64,000 nt of DNA from Misgurnus anguillicaudatus (GCF_027580225.2 NC_073342.2:17291501-17355500); one strand, 5' to 3'. Numbered from the stretch's first letter, positions 23,341 to 46,860 are shown. The notes: generated from the letters alone by a model not told the origin. Program-made: numbers and translations.

Positions 23341-23510
23341 TGACTAAGACTAAAACTAAAAGAGCTGCCTAAAACAACACTAATAGCAATTTTTCCGTCT
23401 GTCTTAGTACACGATGTAACATCAGAAGAGTCAAGTTTTAAAGAGGAAAAATATATTTTCAGGAGATGGAAAATGAGCATATTTCCAAAAAAAGTGGAGT
23501 GTCCTTTTAA

Positions 23511-24311
23511 AGCAAAATAATAAAATGTTGTAAAATTTATGATAAAGTTTCTATCAAAAGCGAAATGGTATGAAAAAAACATAATGACAAAAAGTGTAAA
23601 CAAAGCATTTTATGTTGCCCTAGACTGTTAGGCCACACTGTTATTTTACAGCACATTAAAAAAAATGTTAACAATAGTTTCACTGCGTGATTTACTGCCG
23701 GTTTTAGAGGATGTAATGTTCTGTCTATTCGCTTCGTTTCCTTTGTGTTTATCATTTCAAACACAGCTGCATTAACTCTATTGTAGGGGTCTACTGCACA
23801 GAGACCCTTCAGAGAGACGATCACAACAGAGCGCACGCATCTGCAGCCAAAATCTGAGCGAAACATAATTGTGTCCTGTCATATTTAAATGCTCTTCCAC
23901 TACGGAAAAGGGACAAAATATCTGCCTCATCCTTTCATTGGTCTTTATTCCTTTCTCTCTCTCTCTCTTGCTCGCTCGCTCTCTGTGCAGACACAGCTTT
24001 AGCCTCTAGACTTGTCAGGAACAGCCTGGCATTTGAGCAAACAGGCTTTGGCAGAATCCAGTAAGTGTTGGGCTGAGGTGGGGGGCAGCACAGCTATGGG
24101 CTAGAAGCACCTGGGTTTCCTTTGCTCCTCTGTAACCGTATTATGCAGTCGACGACCAAGGCGCACATAAACAACCCAAGAAAATAACTGTATTGTGTAT
24201 ATAAACACAAAACAACTGAAACACGAATGAAATAAAAATACAGTTTGCCGATTACATTTTATATTTTCTTGTGTTTTCGTTTTATAATACAGTAAAATAA
24301 CTGTGAATATT
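23511..24311. other. Intergenic DNA with a possible regulatory block
   Basis: 23690-24160 is repeat-poor and mixed in composition ('ccttcagagagacgatcac', 'catctgcagccaaaatctg') and may be conserved. It contains a short CT/CTCG run near 23953-23982. No gene seen. Confidence 0.3.
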
Positions 24312-24472
24312 GGGTTCCTGTAGGTTTATTGGTATGAGCACTACATTAGCAGGGTAAAAGGTTATAGGTTCGAACCTCAAAGAGCCACACACATTGATAA
24401 AATGTATACCTTATATTGGACTGTAATTCTCTTAGGATAATAGTGTCTGCCAAATGCATGCATGTAAATGTA
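24312..24472 (+). repeat. tRNA-derived SINE, best copy
   Basis: The head GGTTCCTGTAGGTTTATTGG with A-box, the B-box GGTTCGAACCT (24367-24377) and the tail TGTCTGCCAAATGCATGCAT mark a cyprinid-type tRNA-derived SINE. It is not a functional tRNA: the second half diverges into the SINE body and there is no acceptor stem. Confidence 0.8.
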
Positions 24473-26424
24473 AAAGAGGAAGACGTTATGGAAAAGAGAG
24501 GACAAGTAAGACTAGGAAAGGCCAGCTTGAAACTTGAAATAAGCAACGGACATCTTCGAGCACACATTTTAACCACATGTCCAATTCTTAATGTGCTTTA
24601 TGCTGGTCAATGGAATTTCTTTTAAAAACACAGCAATCTTTTGTCACTGAAACGTATCCTCCACTTTGTAAGTCCTCTGGTGATGTAATTCTTGTGGAGA
24701 CAAGAGACACGGGGTTTAAAAGAGATTGAAATGCATGCCCCATAACAGGACGTCACTGCATTGTGTAGTGTTTTGCCACACCCCTACATGCCTGTTTCTG
24801 ACCAGTTTTCAGGTATGGTTTGGCTGTGTGTAGTTTTTGGTATGCTAAAATAGACCCAATAATTTTATTAAATAAATATTTAAGGTTGTCATGGTTTTCG
24901 TCCTCTACTGTTGTGTTAATTACACCCTTACACTTTCGACTTCAGAACCCCAAATTAGATTTGGATTGTCAGTAGAAATGCAAAAGGACAACAACATTCA
25001 CTGGTCTGTTTCTCTCTCTATCTCACTCTCTGTTCTCATTTCTATCTCTCATTAACTAAATATTACTTTTTGTTTTGGTGGCTCTTGATTTAAAAGATTT
25101 AAAAATAATATTTTTATTTGATTTATTCCATTTCATTCCATTTATATTAAATTTCATGTCATAATTGTACTGTATTAACCAAATAGTCAAAAAAATCAGT
25201 CAAATGTTGTGGGTTGAGTTAAAATATTATAAAACGCATTGATTGAATAATACATCCCCTCTACAGCAGTGCATTATTGGGTCTCTGTGCCCAGTCTAGA
25301 GATATATAAGTCATAGACCCTTCTTTTTATCTATTGCATGATATCAGAAAAGGCCTTGGTTTTCCTTTTGGTTGCTTTTTGCTGCACAAACATGCATTTA
25401 TAATGACCATTCAGATATTTCTGATTGAGGTAATGCTGTAAGAGATATTCATCAAAATAATTGTAGTTCAGTGAGGCTGGTATGAAAATTATGTAGCTGG
25501 ATTTTTCAGTCTAGTGAAACACTTTTTTTGTCGTGTGTTTTCAGGTTCTGTATGAGGTGCATTATGTCCACACCTGACCCCTTCTTTCGTACGCATCCGT
25601 TTCTCCATTTCTCTTCCTGCTGAGTCTCCCCAGGTGGCAAAATAACATAGTTTACACCACAATCATTCTTGCGTTCATACCGGCAGTATAAATCCATTGT
25701 TTTGTCAAAAGGCTGCTTATTTTAAGTTCATTTGATGTGTTGCTGAACTGTTACTGTTTGTAATAGATAGCCATATGTTCAGCATCATTTGCAAAGCACA
25801 CTGGTAATTTGCAGTTAGTAACTAGTCTGCATATCATTAAATAAGATTTCCGACTATGGGACCCCACTTTCCTTCTTTCATTCCTTTATAAAACAAATTT
25901 AATTTAAATGGCACAACATTAGTTACATGCAAATTATTTTAAAGAGAACAGGCTTGCTGAAATTACACAGAAATTACATACATAAGAATTTAAGGCTGAA
26001 TGAAAATGTAATACTCCAGTAATACAGACCTAGAAAATTGCTTAAAGAAAATATTTCCAATTACTTTGTCATTAGAGACATGTTAGTGAATTACTCTTAT
26101 CTTTGAGGCATATATTATACGTAAAATTAATTATTAGTTCTTTAAAATCTTTCAACTAAAATTTTGTTTTTTTTAAAAAAAGACTTTAAGACATCAAGCT
26201 GAATGTGTAAAATAAATTAAATCAATCAATCAGTTCATAAAATGTAGCTCTTAGAATATTAATTAATTGATACTGACTGTAAATGTAATAATTTAAATGT
26301 TATCAGTATCAACAAAATGTAATTAATGATTGGTATGCAAAGCCTTTGGTCTTATTTTAACCCTAAATGATGATAAAAATGTGCCCTTTTCTGAGAAGCA
26401 TGTAATACGTATCGAAATATTCAG
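24473..26424. other. Intergenic DNA between the downstream elements and the pax6 3' end
   Basis: AT-rich. No exon or transposon recognised. 25330-25480 is slightly more mixed. The 63-aa minus frame at 25506-25697 has no known domain. Confidence 0.35.
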
Positions 26425-26446
26425 AGAATTATAAAATGAAATTAAT

Positions 26447-26452
26447 TTTATT
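26447..26452 (-). terminator. pax6: pax6 polyadenylation signal
   Basis: AATAAA on the minus strand within 'ctataataaaattaatttc', about 720 nt past the stop codon and immediately after the conserved 3'UTR block. Other signals farther away cannot be excluded. Confidence 0.65.
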
Positions 26453-26479
26453 ATAGAAATTGTTCTGCGAGACTTCTAG

Positions 26480-26486
26480 GGAAGAC
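26480..26486 (-). promoter_or_regulatory. pax6: Candidate miR-7 target site in pax6 3'UTR
   Basis: GTCTTCC on the transcript strand is complementary to positions 2-8 of miR-7. Repression of Pax6 by miR-7 is established in mouse forebrain and in pancreas. Whether this site is used here is inference. Confidence 0.5.
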
Positions 26487-27171
26487 AAATACTTACATTT
26501 TGACATAAACAAAACTGAATTATATCGAAGACACAATCTACCATTTTTAGCTACCAAACATGTTCAGCAGTCACCTTGTTCCACATACATCTGACTTTGT
26601 CTGCAAGCTTTGGAAACCAAAAGTGTGGATTGGCTTCCTTTTGAGTTCTGTTGATATTTTTACAAAGTGATACAGAGATTGTTCATTTCCACAAGTCCAC
26701 ATTTGGGCAGAAGTTTTTGATGTCCGCTGAACATAGATTGATGAATGACAGGTAAGCTCGCACAAATGTTCTTCCGCTCGGCGATGCAAGGCCAGCTTTG
26801 TTTGACAGTCCTTCCACAGTTGTTCATTTTTTTCCTTTTTTGTCATAACATACAATTGGCCATTACATGTACAAATACATCAAAATGACTTGGTTGGAAA
26901 CTGAAAAACAGATTTTTTTTCCAATTTACGATATAATACCGGGCACTTTACAGTAGTCTGTTCTCTTTTATTCTTGAAGTCTTTGTGTCCGAAGAATAAT
27001 AGAGAAGTGGCACTATCCCAGTAGAAAAAAGGTCCTTTAGCTTCTCCTCAGTTCCTTCTGTAGTAAAATACTGCTGAACAGCCCTGCAGCCGAGAGACAT
27101 CATGAGGTGAAGAAGCTGCTCTCTGTATTTATCCTCACTGATTTTTTTTGTTGTTCTCATGTGTCTTGTTC

Positions 27172-39125
<11,954 letters not shown>

Positions 39126-39138
<13 letters not shown>

Positions 39139-39277
39139 AGTTCCTTTCCAGCTCTCCAGTCCTCGTTGATATACTTCTTTAGCAATAAGGAGAAGACACT
39201 GAAGTTCAAGAAATCGTCCTCAAACTGTTTGTCTTTTATAGTTCCAAACTGGTCTCGGATAGAAAAATTTAAATTCC
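39126..39277 (-). CDS. pax6: pax6 exon 3: 5'UTR and start codon (residues 1-4)
   Basis: The ATG at 39136-39138 begins MPQK, followed by the donor CAAAAAG/GTGAG. A in position -3 (AACTATG) gives an acceptable start context. The 5' part to 39277 is untranslated and begins after the acceptor TTTCCTTCGCAG. The split MPQK/EYYNRATWES leader is the known teleost Pax6 N-terminus. Confidence 0.88.
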
Positions 39278-42200
39278 CTGCGAAGGAAACAGAGATTGAC
39301 AATAAAATGGGATGTCAAGACTGCGCGAGACTGAAAAATGTGCGCCAGTGGGAGTGGGTGAGAGAGAGAGAGCGAGCGAGCGAGCACGCGAGAGAGAGGG
39401 CGCGCACCTATGCTGATTGGTGATAGCGCTCGTGTATTAATGTATGTGTTCCTGGTTTGTGCCTCGCCTCCTCTCCTCTTCAGTGGCCCATTAGCTGAGC
39501 CTGACCTCTGTCATCATCTCCTAGCAAAACACTTCCTCCTGCTCCGGTGACAGAGCGGGAAACAGGGCCAAGTAAAAGCTAGTTTTTCCAGTCCTGCTTA
39601 AACACTTTTATAAGCACGCTTTCTTACCATACGACGATTTTCTATTGAAATGCTTAGTTATAGTAGAGGTCCTGCAATGGGAACGTGAAACGTATTTAAC
39701 CAAAGGTAGGCTACAGGGGCTGCAAGGACATCAAGCTAACATCCAACAGATGAAAAGTAATAATCATTATTAAACGATTTGTTTAAATATATATAAAATT
39801 TGTTTAAATGCAATAAAATCACCTAATGCACTCCATAAAATGTATTGATTTAACGCATTAAATTTGACTTAATTAGTTGATTTAATAATTGTGTTAATAA
39901 TAATTTTTCTGTGCAAGTAACAAAAGGGAAGAACACTTGAATGCCTTTTTCATGGTTTACATTTTTATAAACTTTATTAACATTAACTACATTTATAATT
40001 CATTTACAATTCCAACTCTTTAGTCTATTGAAACGAACGCAAACTTTCTCCACGTGTCATTGTTGATTTTGCGTCTAGAGTGTCATCGGCGTGTACCGCG
40101 CGCTCTCAATGATCAGTCTGAGACCCCATACTATTTACATTAATAGCGTGATTTGTTTTCGTTTTTCAGAGGAAGAAAAAGAAACTCCGTGTCGTGGGTT
40201 GCCAAGGGGGAAATGAAAATATCATTACGTCCATGGCCGGACACTTAAACTACATTTGTTGATTGCTTGGACATTAGCACACACCTCGGTACACTCCAAA
40301 GCAACCCCTCCGCGCCTGTGTTTGAGGTTACATGAACTCGCCATTCTCAGCCTGGGGTGTCCCACCCGTCCACTGGAGTGGAATAGATTCCGGGTTGGGA
40401 TACAAGAAATGGAGAGGGGAGGGGGGCACGCATAGCATGGTGGGACAGCTTTAAAGAGAGACAAAATGTGTTGGGACGCACGGAGCATAAAATTAAGCTG
40501 TGGTTGCATACACTTGACTTCGTTTTGACATGTGAAAAGTGCTAAAAGTCGGAGCTCATCAATAAACTATCGCCAAAGTGAATGCGGGCGCTGACAACCA
40601 TTGCATTCCCCACTATAGCACAATGAGGAAACAAACGACACTGCCAAAGAGTCTGCATCGCAATGAAAGGCCAGTTGAATGGGAGTCGGATAATGAGCTG
40701 GCGCGACCGTCATGCACTGTCATCTCGGGTCCTGCGGTGCGACCCCGCCACGCCGTTTGATATTTGCGAATAATATTTTCCTCTCTGCTCAGTAGCTTTG
40801 CTGGTAAAGTAGCCCGTAGTGCAACTAGTGTTGTACTTCCATGAACGGTTTTAACAAAACAAAAAAAACGTGTTATTTTTAACAAACATGTTGTTTTTCG
40901 TGCGCTTTATTTGACGACTTATCAGTTAACTAAATTAAGGCAAATAAATAAAGGTCCCAACAAGGACGCAAAGCATACATTTATGTATGGATGAATCATC
41001 CAGACCGTTCAAAACACTGATCAACATCAAATAGTTTGAGACTTTTCACACACATGTAGGGTACTCTTGTAGTCCTCCCATCAATTAGCACAGCTTGGAT
41101 TAGCAGCAAGTGTTGTTTGGTCATGAAAAAGACCCCAAGCTTGTCGCCATTTCCCTCAGGCAAAATAGATCTACGGTGCCTCGCCTCTCTCTAAAAAGTC
41201 TTCTACTGGGGGAAAAACTAATAATGAGGGGAGGGGACAGCACTGAATACATCTGACGTCAGAGAGAGAGAGAGAGAGCGAAAGAGAAGGGGAGAGAGAT
41301 GGAGATCGAACTGGAGATATAGTACTGCCTTGTTATTATGGCAATGTGGGAAAAGTTTTGTTGTATGGCCAGTGCAAGGCCGACATCATGTTTTGGGGGA
41401 GGGGTGTACCAATTTTGTTTTGGTGTGGTTGCACACAGCGACATAGACCACCGTATGGACAGGGGTCCTTGTATGTATATCTCTAGGCGCCATGATCCAA
41501 GCAAGTTGCACATTATTCCATTTCATTAGGCTATAATAGACAGAAGGTGTCGTGGGCTGATAATTTTAATTGTTATTTCCTTCCTTTCTTTTGCAGATTT
41601 CTTTGGTGGTCGGGGGGGTAGACATAACTGTTTAGCAGCCATTTCTTTCATTCTAGAAATTATTAAGCGCGTTTTGTTTAACTGTTTTGTAAAGTGTAAG
41701 ATTTTTAATTATTCCGATAACCTGATGTGTTTCGGTTGTGACAGAGTTTATGGACCGTGTAATCTGCATTCAGGGCAAAGTTTTTGCATTGCAGGTCAAA
41801 TGTGACCCTCAGTCTTACAATAATTTATGATTACTAACGTCTATATTAGTAGGCTGAATAGTAAAATTTACAAAAAAATTAAAAGATTTTTTTTACAAAT
41901 ATGCCCACTTTTATCGCCTATACAATTTTTATACAAGTTATAGAATGATTGCTGCTTCGTCGGAAATTACCTAGCACTGTTCTTTTTTTAGTATTTTACG
42001 TATTTAATTTTTAATAGTCTCATTTATTTCGCAATGAATTTGGAAGATATTGGGAAGTTTAAGAGATCAGTGTAATAGTTGCTTTATTACAATTTCTACT
42101 TTTCTACTTTCGACTTATGCTTCCTCTTCTTAAATATGCTCTTGTACATTGTAAGATTAACTCATAGCTGATTGAAAATTATTAAATTGTCCATCCTATC

Positions 42201-42478
42201 TTCTGACATCTAACATATTTCTAATAATCACTCGTGTCAAGAATGTCATTTAAGTTAAGTGCCGATGCAACAATCCATAAGACATTGAATTAAAGCATCA
42301 AGGCTACTGGCAGAATTTCAACTGACAGAAAATATGAAGTTTAGGTGTGAAATTAAATTATGCGAGTTAGTTGCGCTAGATAAACTCTGACCGTGTGAAA
42401 ATTGTGACACCCTAATGCCATTAAATGTGTAAATGCACGTTATCAGCAAAGTATAGACTTTTTTGTAAACGAACTTAC
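39278..42478 (-). other. pax6: 5' intron(s) of pax6
   Basis: Contains candidate regulatory blocks near 40500-40780 and 41000-41260, a perfect CRE palindrome at 41254-41261, and a GA run. A further short non-coding exon may lie here, but I could not identify one. 41640-42310 is AT-rich with nothing seen. Confidence 0.45.
40500..41260. promoter_or_regulatory. Candidate regulatory region in the pax6 5' intron, with CRE
   Basis: Higher-complexity sequence, GC-rich at 40560-40760, a homeodomain-rich part near 41080, and TGACGTCA at 41254-41261 beside (GA)n. It could be an additional promoter or an enhancer. Confidence 0.35.
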
Positions 42479-42830
42479 CTTCAGATTCGCTATAGCCAGT
42501 TCCGCTGACGGACCATGAGAGTGATTCGTTTTGAGAGGCACGTTTCCAAATGAGTTGGGAGATAAGAGTAATGGGTGTAAACCCCTCCGGTTCCGTGCCA
42601 CAAAACAAGTCCAAAAGTATATAGCATCCAGTCCAACAAGCCGAAAAGGGACCCACAGGAAAAGTTAAGAGATTGTAACCCCCTCTTTGTGGTGTTGATG
42701 AAAACACTTGCCTATGTGGTCCAACGTTGGACTCTTCCTCGTTTTTCTTAACGCGAAGCTAGCACGTTAACCGTGTTGTCCTGTTAGGTACAAAATACCT
42801 CTTTAAATGTGGATGGCAATAAAAAAGACG
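42479..42830 (-). other. pax6: Probable pax6 5' non-coding exon
   Basis: A strong donor CTGAAG/GTAAGTTC at 42479/42478, reading on the pax6 strand, ends a GC-balanced repeat-free segment directly downstream of promoter-like sequence. It would splice to the acceptor at 39277. The long minus-strand open frame across it (to 42318) crosses the donor and is not expected to be coding. The transcription start is approximate. Confidence 0.5.
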
Positions 42831-42960
42831 TCCCCGTCTCGCCGTCAACTTTCTCTTAATATTAACCTCAACTTGGCAGTGATTGGCTAGAGTGACGGCC
42901 CACGTCACAATTGACGCCATTTATCATTCCCAAACCGGGAAGTTAAAGGAGCGCTGCAGA
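42831..42960 (-). promoter_or_regulatory. pax6: Candidate pax6 promoter (P1-like)
   Basis: Reading on the minus strand: TGACGTG (42901-42907, CRE-like), a CCAAT box within AGCCAATCACT (42882-42886) and an AT-rich TTAATATTAA (about 42857-42866), in promoter order before the putative 5' exon. Functional equivalence to the mammalian P1 is inferred from position. Confidence 0.5.
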
Positions 42961-43619
42961 TTTTAAAGCACATAAATTAAAAATGTAAAGTTTCACAATG
43001 ATTTTTATCGTTTCCGTTCATTGCAAACTTTACTGTTCGCACTGTAGCAAACCGCCATTTTAATTGTTTGTTTAAAGTTTTTTCTTTAATGACATTTGGG
43101 GGGATTAATATAAAAAAATTAAAGGTTATATAGGCTATATTTAAGCACTGTATTTTTAGTAACAACAGTATGTGTGACACTGTGCTTTTGATATGTTTGT
43201 TACCATTATAAACGTATACAAAGTTATAAATATAGTTTAAATTAACCTAACTTGGCGTTATTTTGGTTATAGATTTAATTGCAATAGGCTAACTTTATGA
43301 AGCTCGTTTGCTGTTTTTATGACATTACAACATACTGTAATTTTCATTTTGCATTTTCTCATAAGAATGTCACATGTACTCACATCTTGAATGTTATTGT
43401 TTAAATAATTAATACAATACTAAAGAAAATTCTTAAACGTAAGATCTCAAAGAACAAACCAATACGAATCTTTAAATGAAGAGGTAGTTGCGCACGTTGT
43501 GTGTGGCGTCTCAGTCAAACCCGTGCACCCCAGTTCTTGAGATCTCCACGGGAAACCGCGCAGCCTGGCCTCGCATACTGTCAATAAATCGAGATGGGGA
43601 TGCTAAAGCCGGGCCAGGT

Positions 43620-43620
<1 letters not shown>

Positions 43621-43685
<65 letters not shown>
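43621..43685. repeat. (CT)n microsatellite
   Basis: About 32 uninterrupted CT units. Confidence 0.95.
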
Positions 43686-43690
<5 letters not shown>

Positions 43691-43884
43691 GCTGGCCTGC
43701 ACTCCAGAGCGCGATCAGGCGTAAACTTAAATCTGTCCAGCCAGCTTTCCCTTACGCCAACCCTCTGCTTCCAAGCATGTGTGTGAGAGCTTGGTAGAGA
43801 GAGGACGTAAAGGGACACCACCAATTCATCTTTTGATTTCCACAGACTTTGTGAGGTCAAAAAAACAGTGTATCTTCAAAATAC

Positions 43885-43987
43885 AAAAAGCTAAAATAAT
43901 AGTAATAATAATATAGTAGTAGTAGTCGTCATAATAATAAGAAATAATAATAGCCTAATAATAATAAAATTAATAATAGCCGTATTG

Positions 43988-44020
<33 letters not shown>
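43885..44020. repeat. AAT/ATT triplet repeats
   Basis: Runs of AATA/TAGT units, then about eight ATT units. Confidence 0.85.
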
Positions 44021-44022
<2 letters not shown>

Positions 44023-44560
44023 GTTATTGATTTGCTGGTGAAGTAACATAAACAGGTGGCATTAGCCGATAGTGCTTTCGTATTGAGCATTAACTGAGTC
44101 CGAAATGTTTACCCTCTGAGCATAAGGATCCTTAAAAGAAAACAAAAACAGTTTTTACTTTTGGCTGTTTTTATAAACCTCTTTACGCTTAAAAACTGCC
44201 TTCTGGGAAATACAGAAAGCTACAGATGCTTTCTTGAAATTTAAACATAATACACAATTTAATATGTTGGAACAGTTTGCCTCTGTTGTATGTCTAAAAA
44301 TAACTTGTATGATTTTATAAATGTATATAATAGTAAATACTTGACTTTTTGCCCTTGCATGATCTCAAGAAACATTTTGTTGCTGTTGTGTGCATCTGTA
44401 TAATTGATCAAAGCAAAGCTACTTCGATTATGCAGAAATGGTGACGGCCTGATGGATTCATTCATTCCTCTAGATAATAACCACAGCAAAAGCTAGAGTT
44501 TCTAACTTGTGAAAACACCTGACAAAATATTTATCACACTGATCGTGAGTCCGTGTAAAG

Positions 44561-44900
44561 TAATGATTTCATAAGCTTCACTGTGCATATAGAGATTTAT
44601 TTGTTCAGTGACTGAGACATGTTGAATTCCCTCAGGGTGATCGGATGCAGTTTGCTCAAAGTCGACAGCCACGTCCTGTACTGTATGTTAGAAATTCACT
44701 TTTGCTCAACGCGACAAGGCTGAGTTTGAAATTCAATGTATTTAAATGAGCGTCGAGAGGAAAAGTTTTTTAAATGATTTACGTCTTATTTCTTCGTTTA
44801 GATACTTACACCTACGTTTACGGCAACATTAGAGGTATTAAAGATGTAACTGCGGCCGTGTATGGAGGAGATCAAGAATTGTAGCGTGGCAACAAAAAGA
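44561..44900. promoter_or_regulatory. Weak candidate regulatory block upstream of pax6
   Basis: Repeat-free mixed sequence ('gggtgatcggatgcagtttg', 'ctcaacgcgacaaggctgag'). It could be related to the distal promoter. Evidence is texture only. Confidence 0.28.
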
Positions 44901-46400
44901 CATTTACTGTTATTTATTGACCCTTGATAAGATTAGATATCGACCGAGCCATTAGCAGAAAGCAAGAACGGACACCTGTTAACGACTCGATGCATCGTTC
45001 AGGTAAAAATAAAAAGCAAAATTGTGTGGAGGAATTACCACGTTTATTTTCTTGTCAAGGAAAAAAACAGGACAACAGTGAATATAACTGTTTTGTTATT
45101 ACTGACATTAATGGCTGTAGTGAGTAATTGATTTTTTTCAGGTATAAAATTATTTGTAACATACGTTTTGACTGATGAAGCCAGTCAGGCTAAAGATTGT
45201 TCACTTACAGTCCATGGGCTGATCCGAGTAGCTCAGAGTGAATTTTGCGACATTTTGCCTGAGTTTAATACACAACCAAAAGTGTATTAAGTGGATCCAT
45301 TTTGCTCTTTACTTTATAGGTGTATAGTGAGAACATCTCTAGTGTATGTTTAGTCTCCTCTCTTGCTGTCTGAAATGATAAAGTGTCAGTTTCAATGTGT
45401 TTATTTTATAAGTTAGTTTGTGTCATACTTTGTTCTGAATAGACCCAAAAGTCATGTTCATGCAACAGGCAATTGCTGTACCACACCTAGTCATCACCCC
45501 AAACCTGCACAATAAGACTATCATATGACTTGAAGATGAACATCCCAGATAAACCCCTGCAGACATCAATGTAACATTACAAAATCTTGACTAATGACTA
45601 AATTATGATTGCAAACTATTCAGTCCAAAATTCCACCCCATATACGGACACATCCAATGTTTTTATGGTCACTTGGGTCAGACATATGCCACGTGTCTCT
45701 GAAAAACTGCTTTTATCTTGAGAACTCCCTATCACCATCAGGAGAGCTGCCATAGATGTTAATGCTTCTGCACTGTTGATTTTGAACTTTTTGCAAAAAC
45801 ATTTCTTACAGATTTAGCCTAACTCATCTCATTCAGTTTAATTTGGAGACACTTTTATGTGGATGATCCAAAGGTTTTAGTTCTTCTTGTTAAAACTTAG
45901 CAAGTGTGGCTGCAGTTACAAATAAATAGCTAAACATTGGGGAACTAACAAAAAAAACATTTAAAAGCAAATGAGCAAACAGATCAATCTGTCATGGAAA
46001 AAAGGCACTGCCGATTGGTTTGAAATGAGTGTAGAGGAATAATTTTTATTTTTCAAAACATTTTAAATGTTTGTTATAACCAGAATTCCTTAATCTGCTT
46101 CTGTTTGCTTTATATATATTTAGAGTTTCACAGATAGTCAGAAACATAATAGAAAATAAAGAACTTAGTTCATATATTTAGAAGCCACAGAAGTTTGAGA
46201 AATATAATGTGGATAGATTTTATCAATGCTGAAAGTATTTATACTCCATGATTTATTTTCTTCATGAAGTTCAGTTTCTTTGCTATACACTGCTACAGTG
46301 CTCATTTCTCCCAATGTCTGCTTATGAAGTTTATTAAATATATCTTTAGGCAGACCTTTCCTGTTACTGTTCAGAGCCCCGACTGCAACAGTAGTAGATA
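44901..46400. other. Upstream intergenic DNA, no gene seen
   Basis: AT-rich. A ribozyme-like word at 45172-45195 is discussed among the findings. Nothing else recognised. Confidence 0.4.
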
Positions 46401-46419
46401 CAAACCCATTCCCCTAAAT

Positions 46420-46790
46420 TAAGCCCATGCAGAGGCAGAGTGCGCAACCTAAAGCAAGACATCAAGTGGTGCATTAGGTTTCCCTTTTGCGTTCTCTCCC
46501 TGGTGACTTTGTCCATTTACATTATAATTTTAAACCACATCACTGGGTGTTTTACCATTGTTGGGGCGCTCGCGTGTTCAGGTCCACCGAGACCGGGACC
46601 CTTGACAATTTCTCATAATTAGCAACCCCCATCTTGCCAATATTTGAAAGGAATCCATTTCATCCATGCTAATTTGGCTGTGCAACTCCAGGTGTTCTTT
46701 TTCAACACATGCATTAAGATAAAACTGCATGCCTGCTGGCTTCCTGTAGGAGTAATATTGTGACCTACCGTAAATTTGTAGACATTTTGT
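46420..46790. promoter_or_regulatory. Candidate upstream pax6 enhancer
   Basis: A sharply delimited repeat-free block about 4 kb upstream of the promoter candidate. It includes ATAATTTTAAACCACATCAC near 46523, TCTCATAATTAGCAACCC near 46610 and CCATGCTAATTTGGCTGTG near 46664. The ectoderm/pancreas enhancers of mouse Pax6 lie in a comparable upstream position; identity is not shown. Confidence 0.42.
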
Positions 46791-46860
46791 CTGAAAAATT
46801 GAACTTTGACTACAGTACTGATTAAATGAAGAGTCCATAATAGATCAGAGTTAAGTATAC

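Larger units (their letters stand above)
21666..23382. mobile_element. hAT-like element remnant with TAGTGTTGTTTT ends
   Basis: The ends TAGTGTTGTTTTCATC and CTAAAACAACACTA are inverted. At 22060-22190 a frame reads CGHKLEGKNTTNLKRHLK followed by AHH, the second half of a BED zinc finger as found at the N-terminus of hAT transposases. The matching first half (KRKRRDDLWTYI) lies in a different frame at about 22045-22085, so a frameshift divides it. No catalytic domain remains, and an unrelated foldback element (22715-23340) sits in the right part. Confidence 0.6.
20821..23510. mobile_element. TTAAAGAGACGCTCC foldback element split by a nested stack
   Basis: The left arm (20821-about 21105) and right arm (about 23395-23510) are inverted copies. 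The left reads TTTGAAAATATGCTAATTTTCC and later CATCGTGTACTAAGATCGACGG; the right arm carries the complements in mirror order. Between them lie the palindrome 21130-21274, a TTATAAAACGGTTA-ended segment (21275-21594) and the element 21666-23382 with its own insertion. Confidence 0.7.
26425..27171 (-). other. pax6: pax6 3' untranslated region
   Basis: It runs from the TGA at 27172-27174 to an expected cleavage site about 20 nt past the AATAAA at 26447-26452. The block 26430-26545, read on the minus strand (TGTGTCTTCGATATAAT, ATGTCAAAATGTAAGTATTT), matches my memory of a conserved stretch in the mammalian PAX6 3'UTR, which supports the UTR call. It contains a miR-7 seed match at 26480-26486. 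The 3' end position is inferred. Confidence 0.75.
42961..44560. other. Upstream DNA, AT-rich with simple repeats
   Basis: No gene seen. Holds a (CT)n tract (43621-43685) and triplet repeats (43885-44020). The Ser/Leu and Arg/Glu frames near 43500-43860 are repeat translations. Confidence 0.5.

Noticed and set aside
24312..24472. tRNA-like sequence with A and B boxes
   Set aside because: No acceptor stem or cloverleaf. The tail identifies a SINE.
42318..42707. 129-aa minus-strand open frame
   Set aside because: It crosses the strong donor of the probable 5' exon, has no ATG at its 5' edge, and shows no domain.
43488..43860. Ser/Leu and Arg/Glu open frames
   Set aside because: Translations of the (CT)n microsatellite at 43621-43685.
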